NCBI GenBank assembly: GCA_947628665.1
Contig: CANRAU010000021.1
Coordinates: 1-35,223 of the forward strand
DNA length: 35,223 nt
From: an uncultured Clostridia bacterium
GTDB taxonomy: Bacteria; Bacillota; Clostridia; Oscillospirales; Acutalibacteraceae
Direction: 5' to 3'
Shown here: piece after piece, positions 25,100 through 32,307 of the stretch
Numbering within the stretch: position 1 is the first letter of the stretch
Layout: each line of letters begins with the position of its first letter
Translations under genes and position numbers: made by a program
Notes under the pieces: generated by a model
Databases searched by the model: none
Told to the model about the DNA's origin: nothing
Seen by the model: only the letters and a program-made list of their open reading frames with translations

Positions 25100-25138
25100 T
25101 ATGACAAATCAAGAAATATCGTGTATGATACTGTCATA
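25100..25138 (+). promoter_or_regulatory. Promoter framed by an inverted repeat
   Basis: ATGACA (25101-25106), a 17-bp spacer and TATGAT (25124-25129) give 5/6 matches to each consensus box. The exact inverted repeat TATGACA (25100-25106)/TGTCATA (25132-25138) covers the -35 and the start region, a layout suited to a repressor. Confidence 0.6.
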
Positions 25139-25161
25139 TCGTATAGAAGGATGTGACGGCG

Positions 25162-25713
25162 ATGAACAAAGCGCATTTGCGGACTGCGTTTATCGCCGTC
25201 ACTTTTTTTCTGACCTTTTTCTGCCTTTCGGCGACGTTCCTTTTGCAAATGCGTATGCAAAAAACGCTGGATACCATCGCCGCGCTGCCCGTACAGACGA
25301 CGGCTGCCGCGTCGGAAACACGTACGCAGGCGACGGGATCGCCGACCGATTCTTCGGGATTGCCGACCGATTCGCCGGGGCTGCCGACCGATTCTCCGGA
25401 CGCTTCGAGGCTGGAGGCCGCATCCGAAACGAAGGTCGCGCCGGCGGCTGTGCAGACAAAAAATGCCCAAACTACGCGCCGCACGACTGCCCTGACCACC
25501 CGCAAGACCGTCACGACCACCGCGCCGCGTACCACGCAGTTAAGCGCGAGACTGGTATTGAACACCAATTCCAAGAAAATACACAGCCCCGACTGCCCCT
25601 ATGCGAAAAACATCAAGGATGCGAACCGCGGCGAGATTTCCGCCGACGAACTGGACACCTATTTAAATGAAGGGTACGAATTCTGTCAGCATTGTAAGGG
25701 GTATACGCGATGA
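25162..25713 (+). CDS. Membrane-anchored protein with C-terminal Ada-like His/Cys motif (copy 1)
   Basis: The 183-residue protein has one N-terminal membrane segment (FIAVTFFLTFFCLSATFLL), a long Thr/Ser/Pro-rich linker including three GLPTDSP-type repeats and TT-rich stretches, and a compact C-terminal domain. That domain reads LVLNTNSKKIHSPDCPYAKN, then GYEFCQHCKGY, giving His, Cys and a C-x2-C pair as possible metal ligands. The same domain ends some secreted nucleases and metallo-beta-lactamase-fold proteins of Clostridia and is often annotated as Ada-like metal binding. The function is unknown; the domain should face outward. ATG 25162 follows AAGGATG. The stop overlaps the next gene, a paralogue, by four bases. 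Confidence 0.8.
   Translation: MNKAHLRTAFIAVTFFLTFFCLSATFLLQMRMQKTLDTIAALPVQTTAAASETRTQATGSPTDSSGLPTDSPGLPTDSPDASRLEAASETKVAPAAVQTKNAQTTRRTTALTTRKTVTTTAPRTTQLSARLVLNTNSKKIHSPDCPYAKNIKDANRGEISADELDTYLNEGYEFCQHCKGYTR
25342..25404 (+). repeat. Three 21-bp in-frame repeats
   Basis: Units begin at 25342, 25363 and 25384, each starting CCGACCGATTC and encoding a PTDSxGL-type heptad in the extracellular linker of the preceding entry. Confidence 0.85.
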
Positions 25714-26219
25714 AGCGGGCAAAAGCCAAAGAAATAACGGTCGAAAAAGAAGTTGAAGCAACAACCGAAAAAGCAATCGAAAAGGCAACCGAAAAAGACA
25801 GCGCGGCAAAGGATGTACATGCCCTGCATTTGTTTTCGGTGGCCGCCCTGCTTTGTTTGATGCTCAGCGCGGCATTGCTTTGGAATCAAAGCACGCTGAA
25901 CAGGGGCGCGGACGCTCTGCTTTCCGCACTGCGGGTGACCGAGCCGCCGACCGTCCGGTGGTTTGAGGAAGAAACCGAGCCGCCGCAGACCGAACCTCCG
26001 AATGCGGAGCTTCCCGATGCATCCGTCGAGCATTTGACAGGGCAGGTGTCGGGTAGTCACACCTATGTGCTGAACACAAGCTCCAAGAAGATCCATTCGC
26101 CGACCTGTCGCTATGCGCAGTCTATGGACGATAGCAACAAAGAGACGGTGTCGGGCGTTTCGCTGGCGGAATTGGAGGCGCAGGGCTATTCGGTATGCGC
26201 GGTATGTGGGGCGAAATAG
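25710..26219 (+). CDS. Membrane-anchored protein with C-terminal Ada-like His/Cys motif (copy 2)
   Basis: The 169-residue paralogue of the gene before it. It has a charged cytoplasmic N-terminus of about 37 residues rich in Glu/Lys/Thr (EKAIEKATEKDSAAKD), one membrane segment (LFSVAALLCLMLSAALLW), an acidic Pro linker (EEETEPPQTEPPN), and the same C-terminal domain: YVLNTSSKKIHSPTCRYAQS followed by GYSVCAVCGAK. Motif spacing is close to that of copy 1, while linkers and N-termini differ, so the domain is what is conserved. The two are translationally coupled by ATGA and share one promoter. They may form a heteromer or bind one ligand; that is inference. Confidence 0.8.
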   Translation: MKRAKAKEITVEKEVEATTEKAIEKATEKDSAAKDVHALHLFSVAALLCLMLSAALLWNQSTLNRGADALLSALRVTEPPTVRWFEEETEPPQTEPPNAELPDASVEHLTGQVSGSHTYVLNTSSKKIHSPTCRYAQSMDDSNKETVSGVSLAELEAQGYSVCAVCGAK

Positions 26220-26298
26220 CGTTTTCGGCGGCTTTTATGCATATTGCCTGATTTAGACGGCACGAAAATCGGCGAAAAAAGCAGAAGTAATCTACCGA

Positions 26299-26329
26299 TT
26301 GCCCAAAAAACAGCACTTTTTTTGGGCAA
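26299..26329. repeat. Near-perfect hairpin, TTGCCCAAAAAA / TTTTTTTGGGCAA
   Basis: A 12-bp stem (26299-26310 with 26317-26329, one extra T) closes a 6-nt loop, CAGCAC. The A/T runs are inside the stem and no T tract follows, so termination is possible but not typical. The rest of 26220-26441 carries the regulator's promoter and repeated ATCGG/CCGAT elements. Confidence 0.6.
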
Positions 26330-26366
26330 AATGCAAATAAAAAATGAAGAATATTAAAAATATCCC

Positions 26367-26395
26367 TTGCAAAAATCGGAAAGATTGTGTAAAAT
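26367..26395 (+). promoter_or_regulatory. Promoter of the PucR-like regulator gene
   Basis: TTGCAA (26367-26372), a 17-bp spacer and TAAAAT (26390-26395). ATCGG/CCGAT elements at 26268, 26295, 26375, 26403 and 26423 surround it. The pair ATCGGA (26403)/TCCGAT (26422) lies in the leader. Confidence 0.65.
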
Positions 26396-26441
26396 ACATA
26401 GTATCGGATTCTACAGTTTTTTCCGATTGGAGGACGGATAC

Positions 26442-27527
26442 ATGTCAAATAGACTCTTCCAAGCGATTATTCATCAAATGACGGATGCAGTCGACAGAAC
26501 GATCGGTGTGATCGATGCGTCGGGTACGGTTATTTCCTGTAGCGAACTTGGCAGAATCGGCGAGGTGCTTTCCCCCGAAGTCAACGTCGTTTTTCAGACG
26601 AACGAGCCTTTGGTGACGGACGGGTACGCCTATAAGGCTTTCGGCAGCAATATGCATCCCGAATACGCCGTATTTGTAGAGGGCGACGACGAGCTTGCGG
26701 AAAAATACGCCGGCGTTGTGGCGGTATCCCTTGCGGGGATTAAGCAGTATTACGACGAAAAATACGACCGTGGAAACTTTATCAAAAATGTCATTTTGGA
26801 CAACATTCTCCCCGGCGATATTTATCTGAAAGCCCGCGAGCTGCGCTTCAACAACGACGTGACCCGCGTGGTGATCCTGATTCGGATCGTCGAACACGTA
26901 GACGTCTCCGTGTTCGATGTGATCCAAAATCTGTTTCCCGATAAAAGCAAAGACTTTGTTATCAACCTCAATGAGACGGATATTGCGCTCATCAAAGAGG
27001 TCAAGTCCAATACCGACCCGCGCGACCTTGAAAAGCTGGCGCGTTCGATTGCGGATTCCGTCGGCGCGGAGTTCTACACGCATGTCCTTGTCGGCATCGG
27101 CACTACGGTGGAGGGGATCAAGGATTTGGCGCGCTCCTTCCGCGAGGCACAGGTCGCCTTGGAGGTCGGTAAAGTATTCGATACCGAAAAAACCATTGTC
27201 AGCTATGACAACCTCGGCATTGCGCGTCTGATTTATCAGCTTCCCACAACGCTTTGCGTCATGTTCTTAAAAGAGGTGTTTAAGCGCGGCTCTATTGAAT
27301 CGCTCGATCAGGAAACGCTCTTCACCATTCAAAAGTTCTTTGAAAACAATCTGAATGTGTCCGAAACCTCCCGCAAGCTGTTCGTACACCGCAATACGCT
27401 GGTGTACCGTCTGGAGAAGATCAAAAAGCTCACGGGTCTCGATTTGCGTGAATTTGACGACGCAATCGTCTTTAAAGTGGCGCTGATGGTCAAAAAATAT
27501 TTGGATTCCAACCCGATGAAATACTAA
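26442..27527 (+). CDS. PucR/CdaR-like transcriptional regulator
   Basis: The 361-residue protein has an N-terminal sensory region (MSNRLFQAIIHQMTDAVDRT with IGVIDASGTVISCSELGRIG) like the sugar-diacid recognition domain of CdaR. A central domain (about 130-260) resembles the GGDEF-like fold of these regulators. The C-terminal HTH reads FFENNLNVSETSRKLFVHRN then TLVYRLEKI. CdaR controls sugar-diacid use in E. coli, but clostridial members commonly have unknown ligands. ATG 26442 follows TTGGAGGA. It is followed by the ftsEX operon, which has its own promoter, so co-regulation is only possible. The repeated ATCGG elements upstream may be its own sites. Confidence 0.87.
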   Translation: MSNRLFQAIIHQMTDAVDRTIGVIDASGTVISCSELGRIGEVLSPEVNVVFQTNEPLVTDGYAYKAFGSNMHPEYAVFVEGDDELAEKYAGVVAVSLAGIKQYYDEKYDRGNFIKNVILDNILPGDIYLKARELRFNNDVTRVVILIRIVEHVDVSVFDVIQNLFPDKSKDFVINLNETDIALIKEVKSNTDPRDLEKLARSIADSVGAEFYTHVLVGIGTTVEGIKDLARSFREAQVALEVGKVFDTEKTIVSYDNLGIARLIYQLPTTLCVMFLKEVFKRGSIESLDQETLFTIQKFFENNLNVSETSRKLFVHRNTLVYRLEKIKKLTGLDLREFDDAIVFKVALMVKKYLDSNPMKY

Positions 27528-27636
27528 CTGCGGTGTAAAATTCGGTTTTGTTCACAAAATATCCTATTTTTTCTGTGGATTTTGCCCATATAAAATGGCG
27601 GATTTTGTGGGAATATACAGAAATCTTAAATTTGTT

Positions 27637-27651
27637 TGTAAAACGGTTACA
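27637..27651. promoter_or_regulatory. Palindromic cre-like site over the ftsE -35
   Basis: TGTAAAACGGTTACA has exact 5-bp arms (TGTAA/TTACA). Its last 14 bases agree with the cre consensus TGWAANCGNTNWCA at 12 of 14 positions. It overlaps the -35 box at 27647, a position that suits repression. Confidence 0.4.
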
Positions 27652-27675
27652 AATTGGGCAGGAATATGGTATACT
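27647..27675 (+). promoter_or_regulatory. Promoter of the ftsE operon
   Basis: TTACAA (27647-27652), a 17-bp spacer and TATACT (27670-27675). Transcription should begin near 27682, at the first base of the hairpin that follows. Confidence 0.7.
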
Positions 27676-27680
27676 ATATA

Positions 27681-27725
27681 GCGGTATATTTTCGTCTTGC
27701 GGCGAAAATCCATACCGCTCTTTTT
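27681..27725 (+). terminator. Hairpin with T tract at the 5' end of the ftsE transcript
   Basis: GCGGTATATTTTCG (27681-27694) pairs with CGAAAAT (27703-27709) plus ATACCGC (27712-27718), a 14-bp stem with a two-base CC bulge and an 8-nt loop. TCTTTTT follows. It looks like an intrinsic terminator but starts where the ftsE transcript is predicted to start. It may be an attenuator, a 5' stabiliser, or the terminator of the regulator gene upstream. A second short hairpin, GTGCGCG/CGCGCAT, lies near 27750-27770. Confidence 0.6.
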
Positions 27726-27813
27726 ATTGCATGCTCGTATTGTACTTCGGTGCGCGCTCTTTTTCGCGCATCGGAATCCCTTTGGGATAGCCACAGAAAG
27801 GCAGAGGTTTCGC

Positions 27814-28788
27814 GTGATCGAATTCAAAAATGTTTCCAAAACGTATGATAACGGCACCGAAGCGCTGAAAAACGTCAACCTTAAAATTGAGGACGGCGAG
27901 TTTGTTTTTGTCGTCGGTTCTTCGGGTGCGGGCAAAAGCACCTTTTTAAAGCTGATTATGCGCGAACAGGTAGCCAACAGCGGCACGGTGCTGATCAACG
28001 GCTTCAATTTAAACACGATGCCGAAGAAAAAAATCCCGATGCTGCGCCGCACCATGGGGATCGTGTTTCAGGATTTCCGCCTGATCCCGACCATGACGGT
28101 ATTTGACAATGTCGCTTTCGCCATGCGCGTGATCGGTACAAAAGAAAAGGAGATCCGCAAGCGCGTGCCATACATATTGAGCCTTGTGGGGCTTACCTCC
28201 AAAGCACGGCAGCTGCCGAACCAGCTTTCGGGCGGCGAACAGCAGCGCGTGGCTTTGGCGCGCGCGCTCGTCAACAACGCGCGGCTTTTGATCGCCGACG
28301 AGCCGACGGGCAATATCGACCCCGAAATGTCTTATGAGATCGTCGATCTGCTCAACCACATCAACGCCAACGGCACGACGGTCGTTATGGTCACGCATGA
28401 GCATAATTTAGTGCGGTATTTCCACCACCGCGTCATTACCATTGAGAGCGGCGAAGTGATCTCCGATACGGAAGATACGGACAAGCTGCCCGAGGATTAC
28501 GCAAAAATTGAGGAGAATTACCCGAAAGACGCCGAAACTGCCGCGCCGCGTGCAGACGAACTCGATGCGTCGGCGGACGATGCACCCGACGTACCGAACG
28601 GGGATTCCCTTTCGGACATCGGCTTAAAGGAAGTGCCCGAATCCACCTTCTATTTCCAGCCGAACGTGGATGAGGATCTTGAGGAATTTATGCGCAATTA
28701 CGGCTTGGATGACGGGGATATGGCGGAGGATGATGTGGATTATTCCGCTTATTTGGATGAATCTGCGAACGGAGGTGACCGTTCATGA
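27814..28788 (+). CDS. ftsE: Cell division ATP-binding protein FtsE with acidic C-terminal extension
   Basis: FtsE is the ATPase of the FtsEX complex, which transmits a division or elongation signal across the membrane to activate a peptidoglycan hydrolase. The start is GTG 27814 behind AGAGG, giving MIEFKNVSKTYDNGTEALKN. Motifs are complete: Walker A GSSGAGKST, Q-loop VFQDFRL, signature LSGGEQQRVALARAL, Walker B LLIADEPTGNIDPE, switch MVTHEHN. The ATPase ends near residue 218, as usual. A further ~105 residues, very rich in Asp and Glu with a short aromatic patch (ESTFYFQPNV), run to residue 324. ftsX overlaps by ATGA. Confidence 0.95.
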   Translation: MIEFKNVSKTYDNGTEALKNVNLKIEDGEFVFVVGSSGAGKSTFLKLIMREQVANSGTVLINGFNLNTMPKKKIPMLRRTMGIVFQDFRLIPTMTVFDNVAFAMRVIGTKEKEIRKRVPYILSLVGLTSKARQLPNQLSGGEQQRVALARALVNNARLLIADEPTGNIDPEMSYEIVDLLNHINANGTTVVMVTHEHNLVRYFHHRVITIESGEVISDTEDTDKLPEDYAKIEENYPKDAETAAPRADELDASADDAPDVPNGDSLSDIGLKEVPESTFYFQPNVDEDLEEFMRNYGLDDGDMAEDDVDYSAYLDESANGGDRS

Positions 28789-29699
28789 AAGGTTCGAGTC
28801 TCAAGTACCTGACCCGCGAAGGATTCCGCAATATCTGGGTCAACCGTTTGATGACGCTGGCGTCCGTTACGGTGCTGCTCGCGTGTATGGTGATCATCGG
28901 CGTGGGCGCGATGGCGTTTTTCAACATCAACGCATTGCTTGACAAGGTCGAAGCGCAGAACGTCGTCATGGTGTATGCACCGACCGACGCGCAGGAAGAC
29001 GCCGTTTCCGAATTGGGGCAGAAATTGCAGGCGCTCTCCAATGTGGAGACCTGCGAATTCATTCCGAAGGAAGAAGCGTTCCAAAAGCAGATCGAAGCGC
29101 TCGGCGGCGACAGCGCCATTGTGGAGGGCTTTTCGGAAAGCCCGCTGCCGGATGCTTACAAGCTCACGTTGCGCGATCTGTCGATTTTCGATATGACGAT
29201 CCGCCAGATCAAGTCGATCCCGAACGTGGATTCCGTGCGGGAAAACAGCGACCTTGCGGGCAAGCTGCTCTCCGTTCGCAAGGCGGTCACAGCCGTCAGC
29301 ATCGGGCTTGTCGCCATGCTGTTTTTGGTGGCGCTGTTCATTATCGCCAACACCATCCGCATCACGATGTTCAGCCGCAAGCTGGAGATCAATATCATGA
29401 AAGCGGTCGGCGCGACCAACGGCTTTATTCGCTGGCCTTTCTTTGTGGAGGGCATTTTGATCGGCATCATTGCCAGCCTTTTGTCGCTCGGCGTGCTTTG
29501 GGGCTTGTATGCCCTTGCGGAGTCCTCCTTCGCGGAAATATTGACAGGGCTGAACTTCAGCTTGGTGCCGTTCCTGTCGTATGCGCTGCAAATTTTCGGC
29601 GTATTTTTGCTCATCGGCGTATGCACGGGCGGCATCGGCAGTATGATTTCTATGAATAAATACCTGAAAGAGCAGGGGAGTGTGGTCAGCAATGCGTAA
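28785..29699 (+). CDS. ftsX: Cell division protein FtsX
   Basis: FtsX is the membrane subunit of FtsEX; its large outer loop contacts a peptidoglycan hydrolase or its activator. The 304-residue protein has the N-terminal GFRNIWVNRLMTLASVTVLL, a first helix, an extracellular domain (about residues 60-165), then three helices including IGLVAMLFLVALFIIANTIR, with MKAVGATNGFIRWPFFVEGI between the second and third. It overlaps ftsE by four bases and the M23 peptidase gene by eight. The downstream hydrolase is the obvious partner. Confidence 0.96.
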   Translation: MKGSSLKYLTREGFRNIWVNRLMTLASVTVLLACMVIIGVGAMAFFNINALLDKVEAQNVVMVYAPTDAQEDAVSELGQKLQALSNVETCEFIPKEEAFQKQIEALGGDSAIVEGFSESPLPDAYKLTLRDLSIFDMTIRQIKSIPNVDSVRENSDLAGKLLSVRKAVTAVSIGLVAMLFLVALFIIANTIRITMFSRKLEINIMKAVGATNGFIRWPFFVEGILIGIIASLLSLGVLWGLYALAESSFAEILTGLNFSLVPFLSYALQIFGVFLLIGVCTGGIGSMISMNKYLKEQGSVVSNA

Positions 29700-30963
29700 A
29701 TTCACGCTTCGGCGCGCCATGTGCGTTCTATCGGTTTGTACACTGTGCATTTCGGCGATGACATATCCCACGCTTACGGCAAGCGCCCAAAGCAAGGAAG
29801 AAGAAATTCAGGATAAGATCGACGATAAAGAGGCGCAGAAAGCGCAAAGCCAGAAGAACGAATCGAGCTTCCAAAAAGAACTGGACGCCTTGCAGGACGA
29901 TCTGGACGTAATCAACGGAAAGGTCAATTCCCTCAACACACAGATCGCGCAAAAGAATGCGGTGATCAAGCAGTACCAGGACGAAATGAACAGTCTGCAA
30001 TCGGAGATCGACCAAGCCACGCAAAAGCAGGCGGACTTGGAACAGCAGATCAGCGGTACATATGAGCAGCTGAGCGAGCGGCTCTGCGCGGCTTACATGG
30101 CGGGGGAGACTTCCACGCTGGAGCTGCTGCTGACTGCCGAGGATTTTGAGACTTTCCTGACCCGCCTGGAACTGGTCAAGCGTATTTCCGAACACGATAC
30201 GGCGCTGGTCGCCGATCTGCAGCAAGACATTACCGACTTAAACGATACCAAGGAAAAACTGAGCCGCGATAAAGCGGAGGTGGAAGAAAAGAAAACCGCC
30301 GTGCAGAGCGAGCGCGACGCGGTCGAGGCCGACCGTGCAGAGGTACTCAAAGCGAAGAATTTACAGGAAAGCAAACAAAACAGTATCGAGCAAAAGCTGT
30401 CCCAGCAGCAAAAGACGACGAATCAGCTAAATGCGGACATCCAATTCCTGCAAGAGGAAATGGAACGCTATGTCGCGGAAAAGGCGCAGGGCATGGTCAG
30501 CGGCAGCGGCACGCTGTCGGGCGGCGGCAATTCCGGCAATTACAAGGTTTCTTCCAAGGGCATGATCTGCCCGCTGCAATATCCGAATGTTCAATATAAA
30601 ACATATTCCAACCACCGGGCTACTGATTTGACTACGTCAGGAGCAACGGGAAATACTTACGGTAAGGAGATTCGCGCCGCAGCGGACGGCGTCGTGTACT
30701 CTGCGGAGTACCATTACAGTTGGGGCAACAATGTGTATATCAACCACGGCAACGGCGTCTATACGCGCTATGCCCATTGCAGCAAAATGCTCGTTTCCGC
30801 AGGGCAGCATGTCAAGCAGGGGGATGTCATCGCGCTGGTCGGCAATACGGGGAATGTATCGCCGAGGCCGTCTGCCTCCAATCCGCACGCGGGCGCGCAC
30901 CTGCATTTTGAAGTGTATGTGAATGGCAACCGCGTGAATGACCCGAGAACATGGTTGCCGTAA
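29692..30963 (+). CDS. Coiled-coil M23 peptidase (murein hydrolase, EnvC-like)
   Basis: The 423-residue exported protein has a signal peptide ending near residue 32 (ASA-QS), a long coiled coil to about residue 270 (QSKEEEIQDKIDDKEAQKAQ and onward), a Gly/Ser linker (GSGTLSGGGNSGN) and a C-terminal M23 domain. Zinc ligands are intact: H308 and D312 in SNHRATD and H403-x-H405 in HLHFEV, so unlike EnvC of E. coli it should be an active endopeptidase. The coiled coil is the region by which such proteins dock on FtsX. ATG 29692 is chosen over GTG 29680 because AGGGGAG lies just upstream. The gene overlaps ftsX by eight bases. Confidence 0.93.
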   Translation: MRKFTLRRAMCVLSVCTLCISAMTYPTLTASAQSKEEEIQDKIDDKEAQKAQSQKNESSFQKELDALQDDLDVINGKVNSLNTQIAQKNAVIKQYQDEMNSLQSEIDQATQKQADLEQQISGTYEQLSERLCAAYMAGETSTLELLLTAEDFETFLTRLELVKRISEHDTALVADLQQDITDLNDTKEKLSRDKAEVEEKKTAVQSERDAVEADRAEVLKAKNLQESKQNSIEQKLSQQQKTTNQLNADIQFLQEEMERYVAEKAQGMVSGSGTLSGGGNSGNYKVSSKGMICPLQYPNVQYKTYSNHRATDLTTSGATGNTYGKEIRAAADGVVYSAEYHYSWGNNVYINHGNGVYTRYAHCSKMLVSAGQHVKQGDVIALVGNTGNVSPRPSASNPHAGAHLHFEVYVNGNRVNDPRTWLP

Positions 30964-31001
30964 GGTGAGACTTTTGCGAGAACCGAAAAAGGGGACAGGC
31001 T

Positions 31002-32210
31002 ATGAATAAAAAAATCTCGTTAGGGCTCGCGCTTGCGCTCATTTTTGTGGCCGTTGCCGCAACTGTCGCCGTGACCATGTCCGTCACGATGCGTACCTAC
31101 AATTCCATTATCAAGGATTTGCCCGGCCGTGCGGAGCTTTATTCCGCCGTGTCGGAACTGGACGACATCGTCCGCACCAACTATTACGGCGAGATCAACA
31201 ACAGCCTTTTGAACGCCGACCTCTCCGGCGGCTATGCCGAGGGCTTGGGCGACAAATACAGCTATTACATGACGGCGGCGCAGTATTCGGTTTACAAGGA
31301 TGAAATGGACGGCCGCAAGATTGGCATCGGCATCATCCCCTTTTATGATTCTGTGGATATGGTGCTGTACGTTGGCGAGGTGTCGGAAAATTCACCCGCC
31401 GCTTTGAGCGGGCTTAAAAAGCTCGACCGCATCACCCATATCGACGAGGAAGCCGTTACGGTCTATAATTACAACGACCTGATCGAAAAGCTGACGGGGG
31501 ATCGTCTTTCAAGTGTGACCGTGACCTATGTGCGCGGGACGGAAACCAAGACGGTGAGCGTCGTCAAAGGCTATACGGCGCAGACCGTATATACCGATTT
31601 AAACGGCACGGTCGGGTATGTACATATTACCGATTTTTATGCGACGACGGCTTCGCAGCTGGAAGAGGCGGTCAATAATCTTGTCGGGCAGGGCGCGACC
31701 TCGCTGATTTTCGATCTGCGCGGCACGTCCAACGGTACGATTGCCAATGCGGCGTCGGCGCTGGATGTACTGGTTCCCGTGGCGAGCGAGGGCAGCGGCG
31801 CGCTTGCGACGGCGCTCTCCAAGGACGGCAGCGCCCGTCAGACCTTTACGGCGGATGCGGAAAGTATCTCCATGCCCATGGTCGTGCTGGTGAATTCCGA
31901 TACGGCAGGCCCCGGGGAATTGTTCGCCTGCGACTTGCGGGATTACGGCAAAGCGCAGTTGGTCGGCGAAAAGACGGCGGGCAACGGCACGATGCAGGAG
32001 GATTTCGCTTTGAGCGACGGCGGCGCGATCGTGCTGACGACCGCTGTCATTCGCCCCTATATGACCGAGACGTACAATACGGTCGGCCTGACCCCCGATA
32101 CAGAAGTGGCTCTGTCCTCGGAAAAGCGCGCCAAGCTGCTGCTTTTGACGCACACAGAGGATGACCAGTATCAAAAGGCCTATTCGATGCTGACGAATAC
32201 CGGCGAATAA
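31002..32210 (+). CDS. S41 (CtpA-like) protein lacking the catalytic Ser/Lys dyad
   Basis: The 402-residue protein has an N-terminal membrane anchor (ISLGLALALIFVAVAATVAV), a PDZ domain (about residues 90-170; GIGIIPFYDSVDMVLYVGEV) and an S41 core (VGYVHITDFYATT, LIFDLRGTSNGT, MVVLVNSDTAGPGELFACDL). In active members the nucleophile lies in a SASAS block 25 residues before the general-base Lys of GKG(S/T)VQ. Here those positions are Gly303 (TAGPGE) and Asn328 (AGNGTMQ); Gln332 is kept. It therefore looks proteolytically inactive and may bind substrate or scaffold the M23 enzyme. It starts 38 bases after the M23 gene. Length and fold are otherwise intact, so it is not a decayed gene. Confidence 0.9.
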   Translation: MNKKISLGLALALIFVAVAATVAVTMSVTMRTYNSIIKDLPGRAELYSAVSELDDIVRTNYYGEINNSLLNADLSGGYAEGLGDKYSYYMTAAQYSVYKDEMDGRKIGIGIIPFYDSVDMVLYVGEVSENSPAALSGLKKLDRITHIDEEAVTVYNYNDLIEKLTGDRLSSVTVTYVRGTETKTVSVVKGYTAQTVYTDLNGTVGYVHITDFYATTASQLEEAVNNLVGQGATSLIFDLRGTSNGTIANAASALDVLVPVASEGSGALATALSKDGSARQTFTADAESISMPMVVLVNSDTAGPGELFACDLRDYGKAQLVGEKTAGNGTMQEDFALSDGGAIVLTTAVIRPYMTETYNTVGLTPDTEVALSSEKRAKLLLLTHTEDDQYQKAYSMLTNTGE

Positions 32211-32238
32211 GGCATTCTCTTAAACGGCTGCCTTTTTT
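32209..32238 (+). terminator. Probable terminator after the S41 gene
   Basis: AAGGCA (32209-32214) pairs with TGCCTT (32229-32234) over a 14-nt loop and runs into six T. The stem is short. Confidence 0.55.
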
Positions 32239-32271
32239 CCATTCCGATTTTCTGTCGTACTGAACCGACCG

Positions 32272-32306
32272 CACCCCGCATACAGTATTTGTATGTGGGG
32301 TGTTTT
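32272..32306 (+). terminator. Strong hairpin hiding a ribosome site
   Basis: CACCCCGCATACA (32272-32284) pairs over 13 bp (one G-T) with TGTATGTGGGGTG (32290-32302), loop GTATT, followed by TTTTC. It can act as a second terminator for the ftsEX operon. Its right arm contains the GGGGTG that would be the ribosome site for the gene starting at 32308. Confidence 0.65.
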
Positions 32307-32307
32307 C

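Noticed and set aside
26299-26329. Intrinsic terminator of the tandem His/Cys-motif genes
   Set aside because: The hairpin is strong, but its T run is inside the stem and is followed by AAAATGC, so it is listed as a repeat rather than a firm terminator.
28749-29795. Long open frame (348 codons) on the minus strand
   Set aside because: It lies opposite ftsX, which has clear family motifs; the minus translation is His/Arg-rich and has no recognisable domain.
31002-32210. S41 gene as a pseudogene
   Set aside because: The frame is full length with intact anchor, PDZ and core, and has a start and operon spacing typical of an expressed gene; only catalytic positions differ.
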